A stretch of 64,000 nucleotides of DNA from Bog-756 sp050014755 (GCA_050014755.1 JBEKCS010000003.1:1-64000); one strand, 5' to 3'; positions 16,000 to 25,403 are shown, numbered from the stretch's first letter. Notes: generated by a model not told the origin, from the letters alone. Numbers and translations: made by a program.

Positions 16000-18136
16000 A
16001 GTGCCTCGGACGGGCCGGATGCGGCGTCGGAGTGGTCGTCGACGAAGGTGGGGCGGTGCCGCTGGTCGTCGCCAGCGGGATCGTCGTGGTGGACGTCGCC
16101 ACCGGAGGGACGGTCGACGTCGTTGTCGTGGTGGGTGGCGGCGCAGTCGTCGTCGTTGGCGCCGGTTGGGTCGTGGTGGTCGGTGGTCGGTGGTGCTTCG
16201 GCCTGGTGGTCGCGGTCGGGTCGGTGGTGGTGGTCGCGCCGGGAGCCCTGCCGGGCCGGCCCGGTCGTGGTGGCGTCGTGGTCGTCACCGGTTGGGTCGT
16301 GGTCGGCGCCGGTTGGTCGGCCGAGGGTGGGTCCGTGGTGGTGGTCGTCGTAGGGTGCCCTTTGCCGTGCCGGCCCCGCCGTGGTGTCGTCGTCGTCGTC
16401 GACCCCGGACTCGACGTGTGCCTCTTCGGGTGAGAACGATCGCGTCTCGTCACCGTCGAGCCGGTCCCTGTCCCCGCCGTGCCCGTCGACCCACGGGTTC
16501 CCGTCGCAGCGCCCGCCCGCCGCGAGCCGGTCGAGGTGCTCGGAGCATCGACCGTCACGTCGGAGGTCTCGGTGGCGACAACGGGAACGCCGGCGACGGA
16601 GCTCAGATCGGGAATTTCCGGTCGGGTGGCACCGACGAACCGGAGAGGGACACTGGCGACGCGGTCGAAGCGGACGTCGACTCCCGTATAGGGAGCGTCG
16701 ATCATCTCGCCGTTGCCCACGTAGATTCCCACGTGCTCCACGCCGTCCGGACCCGACCCGAAGAACACGAGGTCACCCGGATAGAGGGTGGCTCCAGCCG
16801 GCAGGTGGGGGCCGACGTCGTACTGATCCTGGGCCACCCGGGGCAGGCTGATGCCAGCTTCTGCGTAGACCCATTGGACGAGCCCGGAGCAGTCGAATCC
16901 GACCCCGGGCTGCTCACCGCCCCAGACGTAGGGCGTACCCAGGTAGGCCTCGGCGTCGGCCACGATCACCGAGCCCAGCCCCACCCCCTGGGCCGTTCCC
17001 TCGCTACCGGACATAGCGGCCGTCAGGTTCGTTCCACCATCGGCATCCTGCTCGTAGCCGGCGGCATAGCCGAGCACCAGCGACACGTAGGCGTCGGAGT
17101 GGTTGTAGTCGAAGATCGCCGAGTCGAGGAGCCCGGGACTCCCACCACCGTCCGCGCACAACAGCCTGGCCGCCGAGAAGATGGCATCGTCCGGATCGTA
17201 GGGCGAGCGAGGGTCGGCGCCGCCCGGGGCGACGATGCCGTAGGCACGGAACGTCGCCGGTTCGAACTGCATCGGGCCCTCCGCCCCCGCGTAGTTGGAG
17301 CCTGAGGCCACGCCGGGCAGCGTGGACTCGCCGAAGTCCGACTCCACCTTGGCGATGCCGGCCAGGACCTCCCATGGAAGCCCGGGACACTCGGCGGCCA
17401 CGGCGGCCTTCATCCACGCCAGGTACTCCGGGGGGATGTCGCCGATCACCGTGACCGCCGACCCGGTGCCCGGGCTCGACCCAGTGACCGGGGCATTCGT
17501 CAGCTGTGCGGTGGCTGTGCCCGCCCCGGACCGTCCGTCGGCCGAGGAGGTTCCTGACGACAGGAGGGCGCTGATGGCGCTGACCTTCCATCCCGACGGG
17601 GTGACGGTCAACGACACGGGGATGAGCCGGACGGTGGTCGTCGACCCGCGGACGGTCGAGATGCGCTCCGTGGTGTCGGCGAGCAGGCGGACGGATGCCC
17701 CGGTGTCGTCCTCGACCTCGAAGGCGGTGACGTCAGCGGAGGTGGTGAACCGTTCGGCGACGAGGACCGGGCCGGGGGCGGCCTGTGACGAGGAGTCCAA
17801 TCGAGCGGCGAGCCCCGGTGTGGCCAGGTCGGCGACACCCAGCCTACCCATGGGGTTCCGATAGGAGAACCCCTCGAATCCGCTGACGAAGCGAGCGGCG
17901 ACCACTTCGGCGGCATGCAGATTGGTGGCAGGACCGGCAGCGGAGGCTCCACTGCCCGCGAGTAGGGCAGCGCCGGCGACGGCCACGACAACGATCACCC
18001 GTGTCAGCCGGGTCGCCAAGGAAGGCTTCGACGGTTTCAGTGGGTGCCTCCTCCCGCGCCGCCTGCCTGAACGGGCCGCACGACCTGTCTCTCCGTGTGC
18101 GGTATCGGCAGCCGGGATGGCGAGCTTGAGGAACAC
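15998..18136 (-). CDS. Secreted cell-wall hydrolase: transglycosylase plus NlpC/P60
   Basis: A large exported protein. After a basic segment, RVIVVVAVAGAALLAGSGASA is a signal peptide or anchor. An unassigned domain follows. Then comes a lytic transglycosylase-like domain (IPPEYLAWMKAAV, GIAKVESDFGES with the catalytic Glu, EGPMQFEPATF). Next is an NlpC/P60 domain (FDCSGLVQWVYAEAG with the catalytic Cys, HVGIYVGNGEMIDAP with the His). The last 190 residues are Thr/Pro/basic low complexity. It would cleave both glycan and peptide of peptidoglycan. The only usual start is a GTG at 18136, but a perfect ribosome site precedes a CTG at 18040 (681 codons to the stop), which gives a cleaner signal peptide. 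Confidence 0.9.
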   Translation of the reverse strand: MFLKLAIPAADTAHGETGRAARSGRRRGRRHPLKPSKPSLATRLTRVIVVVAVAGAALLAGSGASAAGPATNLHAAEVVAARFVSGFEGFSYRNPMGRLGVADLATPGLAARLDSSSQAAPGPVLVAERFTTSADVTAFEVEDDTGASVRLLADTTERISTVRGSTTTVRLIPVSLTVTPSGWKVSAISALLSSGTSSADGRSGAGTATAQLTNAPVTGSSPGTGSAVTVIGDIPPEYLAWMKAAVAAECPGLPWEVLAGIAKVESDFGESTLPGVASGSNYAGAEGPMQFEPATFRAYGIVAPGGADPRSPYDPDDAIFSAARLLCADGGGSPGLLDSAIFDYNHSDAYVSLVLGYAAGYEQDADGGTNLTAAMSGSEGTAQGVGLGSVIVADAEAYLGTPYVWGGEQPGVGFDCSGLVQWVYAEAGISLPRVAQDQYDVGPHLPAGATLYPGDLVFFGSGPDGVEHVGIYVGNGEMIDAPYTGVDVRFDRVASVPLRFVGATRPEIPDLSSVAGVPVVATETSDVTVDAPSTSTGSRRAGAATGTRGSTGTAGTGTGSTVTRRDRSHPKRHTSSPGSTTTTTPRRGRHGKGHPTTTTTTDPPSADQPAPTTTQPVTTTTPPRPGRPGRAPGATTTTDPTATTRPKHHRPPTTTTQPAPTTTTAPPPTTTTTSTVPPVATSTTTIPLATTSGTAPPSSTTTPTPHPARPRH
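16005..16460 (-). repeat. Low-complexity Thr/Pro-coding tract
   Basis: On the plus strand this is a run of GTGGT/GTCGT-like triplets that, read on minus, encodes strings such as TTTTT, PTTTT and PTTTTQP. It forms the C-terminal tail of the cell-wall hydrolase. It is typical of wall-spanning, possibly glycosylated linkers and prone to length variation. Confidence 0.85.
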
Positions 18137-18199
18137 GGGACGAGGGGTGCCACTGCACGCCCTCGCGGTCGCTACAGCCGGCTCGTCTCCGAAGAGTGG

Positions 18200-19393
18200 T
18201 CAGTCCGGCGTGGCACGCGTCCGAGCGGACAGTTCGGCCAGCACCTCGTCGCTGTCCTCTCCCAACTCGGGAACGCGGACCGTGTCACGCCGTGCAACCC
18301 CGGTGAAGGTCACTGGACCGTTGACGGATCGCATGGCACCGCCCTCCACCTCGACGAAGCCGTCGTTGGCCAGCAGCTGTGGGTCCTGGACGACCTCGGC
18401 CGGCGTCTGTGCGGGCGCCCACCACACGCCTTCGCGGTCGAACCGTTCGGCCCACTCGGCGAGCGGCCGCTCGGCGATGATCCCGTCCAGGAGGGCGATG
18501 AACTCGGTCCGGTTCCGCCGGATGGCCGAGGCGTTGGAGAATCGCTCGTCCTCCAGGAGTTCGGGCCGGCCGAGCGCCCGGGCCACCGCTCCGATGTGCC
18601 GGTCGGCCTCGAGCCCGGTGAGGAAGAACCACCTGCCGTCGGAGGCCCGGTACGGGTTCATCAGCGGCGACTGGTTGTGGTGGCGGGACTCGGCCGGTGA
18701 CACCTTGCCGAGCAGCATCTGGAGGCCGAGGTCCCAGCCGAGCACGTAGGCGCCGGTGCGCAGCAACGAGACCTCGACCACCTGGCCCACCCCGGTGTGG
18801 CGTTGCTCCAGCACCGCGCCCAGGATGCCGGACAGCGCGGCGAGCCCGGTGATGTGGTCGCCGATGCCGCCCCGGGCGTTCAACGGGTTACCGCTCTCGT
18901 CCGCCATCTGACACGACAGCCCCGACCTGGCCCAGAAGGCGCCGATGTCGTACGTCGGGCGGTCACGGTCCTCCCCCCGGAGGCCGTAGCCGCTGATGCT
19001 GCAGTACACCAGGCGCGGGTGCCGGGCCACCGTCGCCTCGGCCTCGAGGTCGAGCTTGTCGAGGGCGTCGGGCCGCAGATTGGTGATGAAGACGTCGGCG
19101 GTGGCGAGGAGCTCCTCCAAGTGCCCGCGCCCGTTCCCGTCCCGCAGGTCGAGGACGATGCTCCGCTTGCCCCGATTGTCGAGGGCGAACGCCGGATTGG
19201 GGAGGTCGCCTTCGATGCCGAGGGAACCGAACACGTTGCGCATCGGGTCGCCCGTCGGGGACTCCACCTTGATGACCTCGGCGCCCCAGTCGGCGAGCAG
19301 GGCGGCGGCCGAGGGTGCGGCCACCCACACGCCGAGCTCGACGACCCGCAGGCCCGCCAGAGCGGTCAGCCCGTGGGGGCCCGGACCGCTCAC
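18200..19393 (-). CDS. CaiB/BaiF-type CoA-transferase
   Basis: The 397-residue class III CoA-transferase has LRVVELGVWVAAPSAAALLADWGAEVIKVE at the N-terminus and NRGKRSIVLDLRD. The segment RPTYDIGAFWARSG holds the likely catalytic Asp, and LNARGGIGDHITGLAALSGILGAVL follows. It moves CoA between acids or racemises/activates a branched acyl-CoA. The GTG start at 19393 overlaps the ligase stop by four bases (GTGA), which fixes the start. It is the last gene of amidohydrolase / FadD3-like ligase / CaiB. Having both a ligase and a CoA-transferase suggests two ways to load the same acid. Confidence 0.9.
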   Translation of the reverse strand: MSGPGPHGLTALAGLRVVELGVWVAAPSAAALLADWGAEVIKVESPTGDPMRNVFGSLGIEGDLPNPAFALDNRGKRSIVLDLRDGNGRGHLEELLATADVFITNLRPDALDKLDLEAEATVARHPRLVYCSISGYGLRGEDRDRPTYDIGAFWARSGLSCQMADESGNPLNARGGIGDHITGLAALSGILGAVLEQRHTGVGQVVEVSLLRTGAYVLGWDLGLQMLLGKVSPAESRHHNQSPLMNPYRASDGRWFFLTGLEADRHIGAVARALGRPELLEDERFSNASAIRRNRTEFIALLDGIIAERPLAEWAERFDREGVWWAPAQTPAEVVQDPQLLANDGFVEVEGGAMRSVNGPVTFTGVARRDTVRVPELGEDSDEVLAELSARTRATPD

Positions 19394-20997
19394 GCCGGCG
19401 ACCCGGTGCCCTCGTCGAGCGTCCGCCGGCGGAGCTCGTCCTTGACCACCTTCCCGGTGGCGTTGCGCGGAAGGTCGTCGACGAGCTGCACCACACGCGG
19501 CACTTTGTAATTGGCCATCTGGTTTCTGCACCACCCGACGATGTCGTCACCGGTCACCACCGCGCCGGGCCGCAGGACCACGAAGGCCATGCCGACGTCA
19601 CCCAGGCGCGTGTCCGGGATGCCGATGACGGCTGCCTGGTTGATGTCGGGGTGCCGGAGGAGTGCGTTCTCGATCTCCGCAGGGTAGGCGTTGAACCCAC
19701 CGACGATGAACATGTCCTTGGAACGTCCGACGATGCGCAGGCAGCCGGCCGGGTCGATGATCCCGAGATCACCGGTCCGCAGCCAGCCGTCGGCCGAGCG
19801 GGCCTCGGCGGTCGCCTGCGGGTCGTCGAGGTAGTGGGACATGATGCTCCCACCGCGCAACAGGATCTCGCCCGTCTGCCCCGGCTCGGCATCGACGCCG
19901 GCGCCGTCCACGATGCGCAGCTCGAAGCCCGGTCGGGGACGCCCGACGGTCGTGGCGATGGTCTCGACGTCGTCACCGGGGGACGTGGCCGCGGCCGTGC
20001 CGCCTTCGGTGAGCCCGTAGCCGGTGATCACGAGGGAGAAGGGGAGCTCGGCATCGACCCGGCGGATGAGCTCGACCGGGATGTCGGCGGCCCCGGTGAC
20101 GGCCACCCGGAGCGTCGACAGGTCGTGCCGGTCGCGGTCGGGGTGGTCGAGCATCCCCTGGTAGAGCGTGGGTGGCCCGGGCAGGACGGTCACCCCTTCC
20201 TCGGCCACCCGGCCGAGGACCCGGTCGACGTCGAACACCGGCTCGGGGATCATGGCGGCGCCGGCACTGACCGCGGCCAGGATGCCGGCCTTCAGCCCGA
20301 ACATGTGGAAGTACGGGTTGACCATGAGGTACCGGTCGTCGGCGTCCAGACCGGTCATGTCCACCCAGTCGGCGGCCACCTGGGTGGTGCCCCCGTGGGT
20401 CTGCACCACGCCCTTCGCGACCCCGGTGGTGCCCGAGGTGAACAGGATGTCGCACGGGTCGTCGGGGGCCACGGCCGCCGACCGGCGTGCGACCTCGGCC
20501 AGCCCGTGCGGAGTGGCGCGGGCCACGAAGGCGTCCCACGACTCGGTCCCCTCGACGGTGGGTCCATGGGCCACGACCACGGTCCCGAGATCGGTCAACT
20601 CGGTCCCGGTCGCCCGGAGCATGGCGACGTAGTCGGTGCCGAGGAAGTCGGTGACGGTCACCAGGACCCTGGCCCGGCTCCGCAGCAGGATGTCCGCCGC
20701 CTCGGCGCCCTTGAACCGCGTGTTCACGGGCACGAGCACGGCACCGGCGGCGGACAGGCCGAGGAACGCCACGATCCACTCGGTGGAGTTGAACGCCCAG
20801 ACGGCGACCCGGTCCCCCGGCTCGACGCCCGCGGCGACCAGGCCGGCGCCGAAGCGTCGCGAGCGCTCGACGAGCTCCCGGTAGCTGAGACGCGTCCCGC
20901 CCTCGATCACCGCGGCTCGGTCACCGAACCGTTCGAAGCTTGCGTCGACGATCTGCGGGACGGTGGGCCGCTCGCGTTGGCGAGCGGTTCCGCTCAC
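19390..20997 (-). CDS. Acyl-CoA synthetase, FadD3-like
   Basis: The 535-residue AMP-forming ligase has CDILFTSGTTGVAKGVVQTH (P-loop), GYGLTEGGTAAAT, WLRTGDLGIID and NATGKVVKDELRRR (catalytic Lys). Its stretches YLMVNPYFHMFGLKAGILA and VLPGPPTLYQGMLDHP closely recall mycobacterial FadD3, the ligase for the steroid ring-C/D acid HIP. No other HIP-pathway gene (IpdAB, KstR2) is visible nearby, so the substrate could be another cyclic or branched acid. The GTG start at 20997 overlaps the amidohydrolase stop (GTGA). Confidence 0.9.
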   Translation of the reverse strand: MSGTARQRERPTVPQIVDASFERFGDRAAVIEGGTRLSYRELVERSRRFGAGLVAAGVEPGDRVAVWAFNSTEWIVAFLGLSAAGAVLVPVNTRFKGAEAADILLRSRARVLVTVTDFLGTDYVAMLRATGTELTDLGTVVVAHGPTVEGTESWDAFVARATPHGLAEVARRSAAVAPDDPCDILFTSGTTGVAKGVVQTHGGTTQVAADWVDMTGLDADDRYLMVNPYFHMFGLKAGILAAVSAGAAMIPEPVFDVDRVLGRVAEEGVTVLPGPPTLYQGMLDHPDRDRHDLSTLRVAVTGAADIPVELIRRVDAELPFSLVITGYGLTEGGTAAATSPGDDVETIATTVGRPRPGFELRIVDGAGVDAEPGQTGEILLRGGSIMSHYLDDPQATAEARSADGWLRTGDLGIIDPAGCLRIVGRSKDMFIVGGFNAYPAEIENALLRHPDINQAAVIGIPDTRLGDVGMAFVVLRPGAVVTGDDIVGWCRNQMANYKVPRVVQLVDDLPRNATGKVVKDELRRRTLDEGTGSPA

Positions 20998-22190
20998 CGG
21001 GCGACGGTGTCGTCGATGTTCATGAGGCGGGCCAGGTTGCCGCCCATGATCTTGCGCACCGACTCCTCGGGCAGGCCGTCGAGTTCCTTCACGTAGCTCA
21101 CCGGGTCGGCGAGGCCCTCGGGGTGGGGGAAGTCGGACCCGAAGAGCACGTGGTCGACGCCGATCAACTCGGCCAGCTCGCCGAGGTCCTCCTCCCAGAA
21201 CGGGCTGACGTAGATGTTGCGCTCGACGACCTCGACGGGGTCCTCGAGGAAGTCCTGCGGCATCTTCTTGTACACGTCGGCCAGGTTCGCAAGCAGCGGA
21301 GCGACCCAGCTGCTGCCGTTCTCCACGACGGCGACCTTGAGGGTCGGGAACCGGGACAGGGCGCCGTGGCACACGAGGGCCGACACCGCGTCCTCGACGG
21401 GCCGCCAGGCCGACAACATGCGGAACGCCTGTGGCTGGAACGGCAGCATCTCGCTGTCGCTGCCCAGCCAGTCGTTGGTGTAGCGCTCGTAGCCGCTGTC
21501 CGACGAGTGCATGGCGACGAGGATGTCGTGCTCGACGACCTTCTCCCAGAACGGGTCGAACTCGGGGAGCCCGAACGAGCGCGAGCCGCGGTAGCCCGGG
21601 ACCGGGGCGGGACGGATCAGCACCACCTTGGCGCCGCGCTCGACGACCCACTCGAGCTCCGCGATGGCCTTGTCGACGACGGGCAGGCTGATCACCGGTG
21701 TCGTGAAGATCCGGCCCTCGTAGTCGAACGTCCACGTCTCGTGGAGCCACTCGTTGAGCGCGTGGACGACGACGTGGATGAGGTCGGGGTCGTCACGCAG
21801 GCGCTCCTCCACCAGGCTGGCCAGAGTGGGGAACATGAGGGTCCGGTCGAGACCCTGCTCGTCCATGAGTGCGAGGCGCGCCGCGGGCTCGCGGAACGCC
21901 GGAATGGCCCGCATGGGCTCGCCGAAGATCTCCCGGCGGCTCTTGCCTTCGGGATTGCCCACCCGGAAGTACTCCTCCTGGGCCCCCGGGCGGGCCACCA
22001 CGTCGAAGGTGGGATTGGGGATGTAGTCGCTGATCTGGCCGCGGACCACGATCTTGGTCCGGCCCCGTACGTCGACATAGTCGATCACGCGCTTGGCGCT
22101 GTCGGGGAGGTACTTGGTCAGCGAGTCACGGGTCTCGTACAGATGGTTGTCCGCGTCGAAGACCGGGACGTCGAGTGCTCGCGCTGTCAT
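20994..22190 (-). CDS. Amidohydrolase family 2 protein (TIM barrel)
   Basis: The 398-residue metal-dependent amidohydrolase/decarboxylase-like protein has VFDADNHLYE where the first metal motif DxHxHE is expected (Asn-His here). It also has VAMHSSDSG, CHGALSRFP and the C-terminal LFGSDFPHPEG with the metal-binding Asp. Members hydrolyse or decarboxylate cyclic and aromatic acids. The ATG at 22190 has GGGGAGGA 5 bases upstream. It is the first gene of the three-gene operon with the FadD3-like ligase and CaiB, so it may make the acid that is then activated. Confidence 0.88.
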   Translation of the reverse strand: MTARALDVPVFDADNHLYETRDSLTKYLPDSAKRVIDYVDVRGRTKIVVRGQISDYIPNPTFDVVARPGAQEEYFRVGNPEGKSRREIFGEPMRAIPAFREPAARLALMDEQGLDRTLMFPTLASLVEERLRDDPDLIHVVVHALNEWLHETWTFDYEGRIFTTPVISLPVVDKAIAELEWVVERGAKVVLIRPAPVPGYRGSRSFGLPEFDPFWEKVVEHDILVAMHSSDSGYERYTNDWLGSDSEMLPFQPQAFRMLSAWRPVEDAVSALVCHGALSRFPTLKVAVVENGSSWVAPLLANLADVYKKMPQDFLEDPVEVVERNIYVSPFWEEDLGELAELIGVDHVLFGSDFPHPEGLADPVSYVKELDGLPEESVRKIMGGNLARLMNIDDTVAR

Positions 22191-22555
22191 GGGTCCTCCC
22201 CTTGTTGGATGGAGAATCTGCTTCCTCAGTTGGGAGAGTACTGTTTCTGCCGAGGCATCGCCATCCGCCCCCGACCCCTCGGAGGACGCCGGAGGTGGGA
22301 CTGGCGGCCACCACCGGCGTGTGAGAACCTTCTTCTTGGTTGCCAACAATGTCTGTCACGCCCGTCGTGGGCGGTCGGAGAGCTATCAGGGGGAGTACGT
22401 GGCAGAGCGACGACACTTCGTCGGTGGCACCGCCGCCGGGCCCGGGCCCGACCACGTGGCCACCACCCGATGATACGTCCTCACCCACCCGGGCCGGACC
22501 CCTCCGTCGGCCCCAGCGCCCGCCACCGTCTCGACGTCGACCAAGGGGAATACCT
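22191..22555. promoter_or_regulatory. 365-bp divergent intergenic region (amidohydrolase / P450)
   Basis: No gene is seen. It must hold promoters for the amidohydrolase operon (minus) and the P450/SDR operon (plus). The A/T-richer part is 22200-22252 and includes GAGAGTAC (22234-22241). Similar AGAGTAC boxes lie before the second P450 (about 36702) and the TauD-type gene (about 50459). Further right, CGACGA and TCGTCG (about 22408) could form a small hairpin. No clear -35/-10 pair can be fixed by eye. Confidence 0.4.
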
Positions 22556-23755
22556 GTGACCACGACCGGCTCCGACATCTACTACGACCCGTACGACTTC
22601 GTGATCGACACCGATCCGTACCCGATCTGGCGGCGCCTCCGCGAGGAGCTCCCGCTGTACTACAACGACCGCTACGACTTCTATGCGCTGAGCCGCTTCG
22701 ACGACGTCGAGCGCGGTCTCATCGAGTGGAAGACGTACAGTTCGGCCAAGGGCACGCTGCTCGAGATCATCAAGAGCGGCATGGAGATCCCCGCGGGCTC
22801 GATCATCTTCGAGGACCCCCCGGGCCACAACATGCACCGCAGCCTGCTCTCCCGCGTGTTCACCCCCCGAAAGATGAACGCCATCGAGCCCAAGATCCGG
22901 GAGTTCTGCGCCAGGACCCTCGACCCGAAGGTGGGCGGCGACGGGTTCGACTTCATCGCCGACCTGGGGGCCCAGATGCCGATGCGGGTCATCGGGATGC
23001 TGCTCGGGATCCCCGAGCAGGACCAGCAGGCGCTCAAGGATGCCATCGACGACGGCCTCCGACTGGAGGAGGGCACCATGCCCGACACCGCCGGCTACCG
23101 AGCGGACAGCCAGGCCTCCAACTTCGAGGAGTACATCGAGTGGCGGTCCGAGCATCCGTCGGACGATCTGATGACCGAGCTCCTCCAGGCCGAATTCGAG
23201 GACGAGACGGGCACCACCCGTCGCCTCAGTCGGACCGAGGTCGTCAATGTGGTGAACCTCCTGGCCGCCGCGGGGAACGAGACGACGACCCGGCTCATCG
23301 GGTGGACCGGCAAGGTGCTGGCCGACCACCCCGACGAACGCCGCAAGCTGGTGGAGGACCGCAGCCTGGTCCCCAACGCCATCGAGGAGCTCCTGCGTTT
23401 CGAGCCGCCCTCCCCCACCCAGGCCCGGTATGTGATGACCGATGTCGAGCACTACGGCCAGGTGGTCCCCGAGGGCAGCGTGATCCTCCTGCTCAACGGG
23501 TCGGGCAACCGCGACGAGCGGAAATTCCCCGACGGCGACCGTTTCGACGTGACCCGCAAGATCGACCACCACCTGGCGTTCGGCTACGGGCTGCACTTCT
23601 GCCTGGGTGCCGCCCTGGCCAGACTCGAGGGGCGGGTGGCCCTCGACGAGGTGCTCCAGCGCTTCCCCTCGTGGGAGGTCGACTGGGACAATGCCGAGCA
23701 GGCCCGGACCTCGACGGTGCGGGGCTGGGAGCGACTTCCGGTGGTCTTCGGCTGA
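22556..23755 (+). CDS. Cytochrome P450
   Basis: The 399-residue soluble bacterial P450 has an I-helix AAGNETTTRLIGW (acid-alcohol pair as Glu-Thr), a K-helix EELLRF and the haem-binding loop FGYGLHFCLGAALARLEG with the Cys ligand (about residue 348). It would hydroxylate a hydrophobic substrate using a ferredoxin and reductase. The GTG at 22556 follows AAGGGG, and the typical N-terminus IYYDPYDF begins just after it. It is similar along its length to the second P450 of this window (35478-36674), so the two are probably paralogues. Two SDR genes follow in the same direction. Confidence 0.93.
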   Translation: MTTTGSDIYYDPYDFVIDTDPYPIWRRLREELPLYYNDRYDFYALSRFDDVERGLIEWKTYSSAKGTLLEIIKSGMEIPAGSIIFEDPPGHNMHRSLLSRVFTPRKMNAIEPKIREFCARTLDPKVGGDGFDFIADLGAQMPMRVIGMLLGIPEQDQQALKDAIDDGLRLEEGTMPDTAGYRADSQASNFEEYIEWRSEHPSDDLMTELLQAEFEDETGTTRRLSRTEVVNVVNLLAAAGNETTTRLIGWTGKVLADHPDERRKLVEDRSLVPNAIEELLRFEPPSPTQARYVMTDVEHYGQVVPEGSVILLLNGSGNRDERKFPDGDRFDVTRKIDHHLAFGYGLHFCLGAALARLEGRVALDEVLQRFPSWEVDWDNAEQARTSTVRGWERLPVVFG

Positions 23756-23825
23756 GTCGCGGGCACCGGCTAACGCCGGTGGAAGATGGTCGTACACGGG
23801 TGTCGATGAGGAAACGGGGTCGGTC

Positions 23826-24572
23826 ATGAGGATCGTCGTGGTCGGAGCTTCGAGTGGCCTGGGACGCTGCATCGCCGTCGGCCTGGGCCAACGGGGTGAG
23901 CAGGTCGCGCTGATGGCGCGGCGCAAGGACCGGTTGGAAGACGCCGCGGCCGAGGCCGGCCCCGACGCCCTGGCCATCACCTGCGACGTCACCGACGAGG
24001 AGTCGTGCCTGGCGGCGGTGGCCGAGGCCGTGCGTGGGCTCGGCGGGATCGACGGGCTGGTCTACGCGACCGGCATCGGGCCGCTCGTGCGGCTCGCCGA
24101 CACCGATGCCGGGACCTGGCGTCGGACGTTCGACACCAACGTCATCGGCGCATCGCTCGTCACCGCGGCCGCGCTCCCCCACCTGGCCGTGTCACAGGGC
24201 ACCGCCGCCTACCTGTCGTCGATCAGCGCCTCGCACACACCCCCCTGGCCCGGGCTGGGCGCCTACGCCGTCAGCAAGGCCGCGCTCGACAAGCTGGTCG
24301 AGGCGTGGCAGGCCGAGCACCCCGGGATCGGGTTCACCCGGGTGACCGTCGGCGACTGTGCCGGAGGCGAGGGGGACGCCATGACCGGGTTCAACGCCGA
24401 CTGGGACATGGACCTCATGACCGAGATGGCCCCGATCTGGGTGGCCCGCGAGTACATCGCCGGGGCACTGCTCGAGGTGGACGAGCTCGTCCGGGTCGTG
24501 GAAAGCGTCCTGCGGCTGGGTTCGTCGGCGAGCATCCCCTCCGTCGCCGTCGTGCCGCGCCGTCCCGCGTGA
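23826..24572 (+). CDS. Short-chain dehydrogenase/reductase
   Basis: The 248-residue SDR has the cofactor loop GASSGLG (about residues 7-13), catalytic Ser in LSSISAS and the YAVSK Tyr/Lys pair (about residue 150). The C-terminal part is not the standard GRxGxPEE type (it reads DMDLMTEMAPIWVAREYIAG), so it belongs to a less common SDR subgroup. The ATG at 23826 lies 70 bases after the P450. It may oxidise the alcohol the P450 makes. The stop overlaps the next SDR start (GTGA). Confidence 0.88.
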   Translation: MRIVVVGASSGLGRCIAVGLGQRGEQVALMARRKDRLEDAAAEAGPDALAITCDVTDEESCLAAVAEAVRGLGGIDGLVYATGIGPLVRLADTDAGTWRRTFDTNVIGASLVTAAALPHLAVSQGTAAYLSSISASHTPPWPGLGAYAVSKAALDKLVEAWQAEHPGIGFTRVTVGDCAGGEGDAMTGFNADWDMDLMTEMAPIWVAREYIAGALLEVDELVRVVESVLRLGSSASIPSVAVVPRRPA

Positions 24573-25390
24573 GCCGGGTCGGCGTCGTCACCGGCGCGGC
24601 GCGGGGCATCGGCGCGGCCTGTGCCGTCCGCATGCTCGGCGCCGTCGACGTCCTGGTGCTCGTCGACCTCGATCCGGAGGCCACCGCCGGTGCGGCCTCG
24701 CGGCTGACCGGCTCTGCCACCGTGTGCGAGCCGGTGGCCGCGGACATCAGCGACCCTGCCGCCGTCGCCCGCATCGCCGAGGTGGTCGGTCGCCACGGCA
24801 GGCTGCACCGCATGGCCCATGCGGCGGGCATCTCCCCCACCATGGCGAGCTGGGACCGGATGCTCGCCGTCGACCTGGTGGGCACCGCCCTGCTCGTCGA
24901 CGCCGTGCGACCCCTGGCCGTCGAGGGGACGGCGGTCGTGTGCATCGCCTCCATGGCCGCCCAGCTCATCGCCTCCCAGGCCGACCCGGCGATCGACCGG
25001 ATCATCGACGACCCCCTCGGCCCCTCCCTCCTCGACGACTACCGCGCCGCACGGGGGACGGGTGCCGAGGACCCCGGGATGGCGTACTCGTGGGCCAAGC
25101 GGGGAGTGCGGCGACTGGTGGAACGCGAGGCCGCCGCCTTCGGCCGGGTAGGTGCCCGGATCTGTTCGGTGTCGCCGGGCACCATCGACACACCCATGGG
25201 TGTCCAGGAGTTCGAGCGCCAGCCCGGCATGCGCCAACTCGAGTCGATCGCCCCCCTCGGTCGCTCGGGCCATGCCGACGAGATCGCCGCGGTGGTCGAC
25301 TTCCTGCTGTCCGACCAGGCCAGCTTCGTGACCGGCACCGATGTCCTGGTCGACGGGGGTGTCTGCGCCGCCATCGGGCAGCTCGCCTGA
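24569..25390 (+). CDS. Short-chain dehydrogenase/reductase
   Basis: This 273-residue SDR has GAARGIG near residue 10, VDLDPEA after beta-2, Ser in CIASMAA and MAYSWAKRGV carrying the Tyr/Lys pair. It ends with PLGRSGHADEIAAVVDFLLSDQASFVTG and DVLVDGGV, standard for classical SDRs. The region around residues 135-165 is longer than usual (DPAIDRIIDDPLGPSL). The same insert-bearing SDR type acts on hydroxysteroids in other bacteria. The GTG start overlaps the previous stop by four bases. Confidence 0.9.
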   Translation: MSRVGVVTGAARGIGAACAVRMLGAVDVLVLVDLDPEATAGAASRLTGSATVCEPVAADISDPAAVARIAEVVGRHGRLHRMAHAAGISPTMASWDRMLAVDLVGTALLVDAVRPLAVEGTAVVCIASMAAQLIASQADPAIDRIIDDPLGPSLLDDYRAARGTGAEDPGMAYSWAKRGVRRLVEREAAAFGRVGARICSVSPGTIDTPMGVQEFERQPGMRQLESIAPLGRSGHADEIAAVVDFLLSDQASFVTGTDVLVDGGVCAAIGQLA

Positions 25391-25403
25391 CCGGTGCCCC
25401 AGG

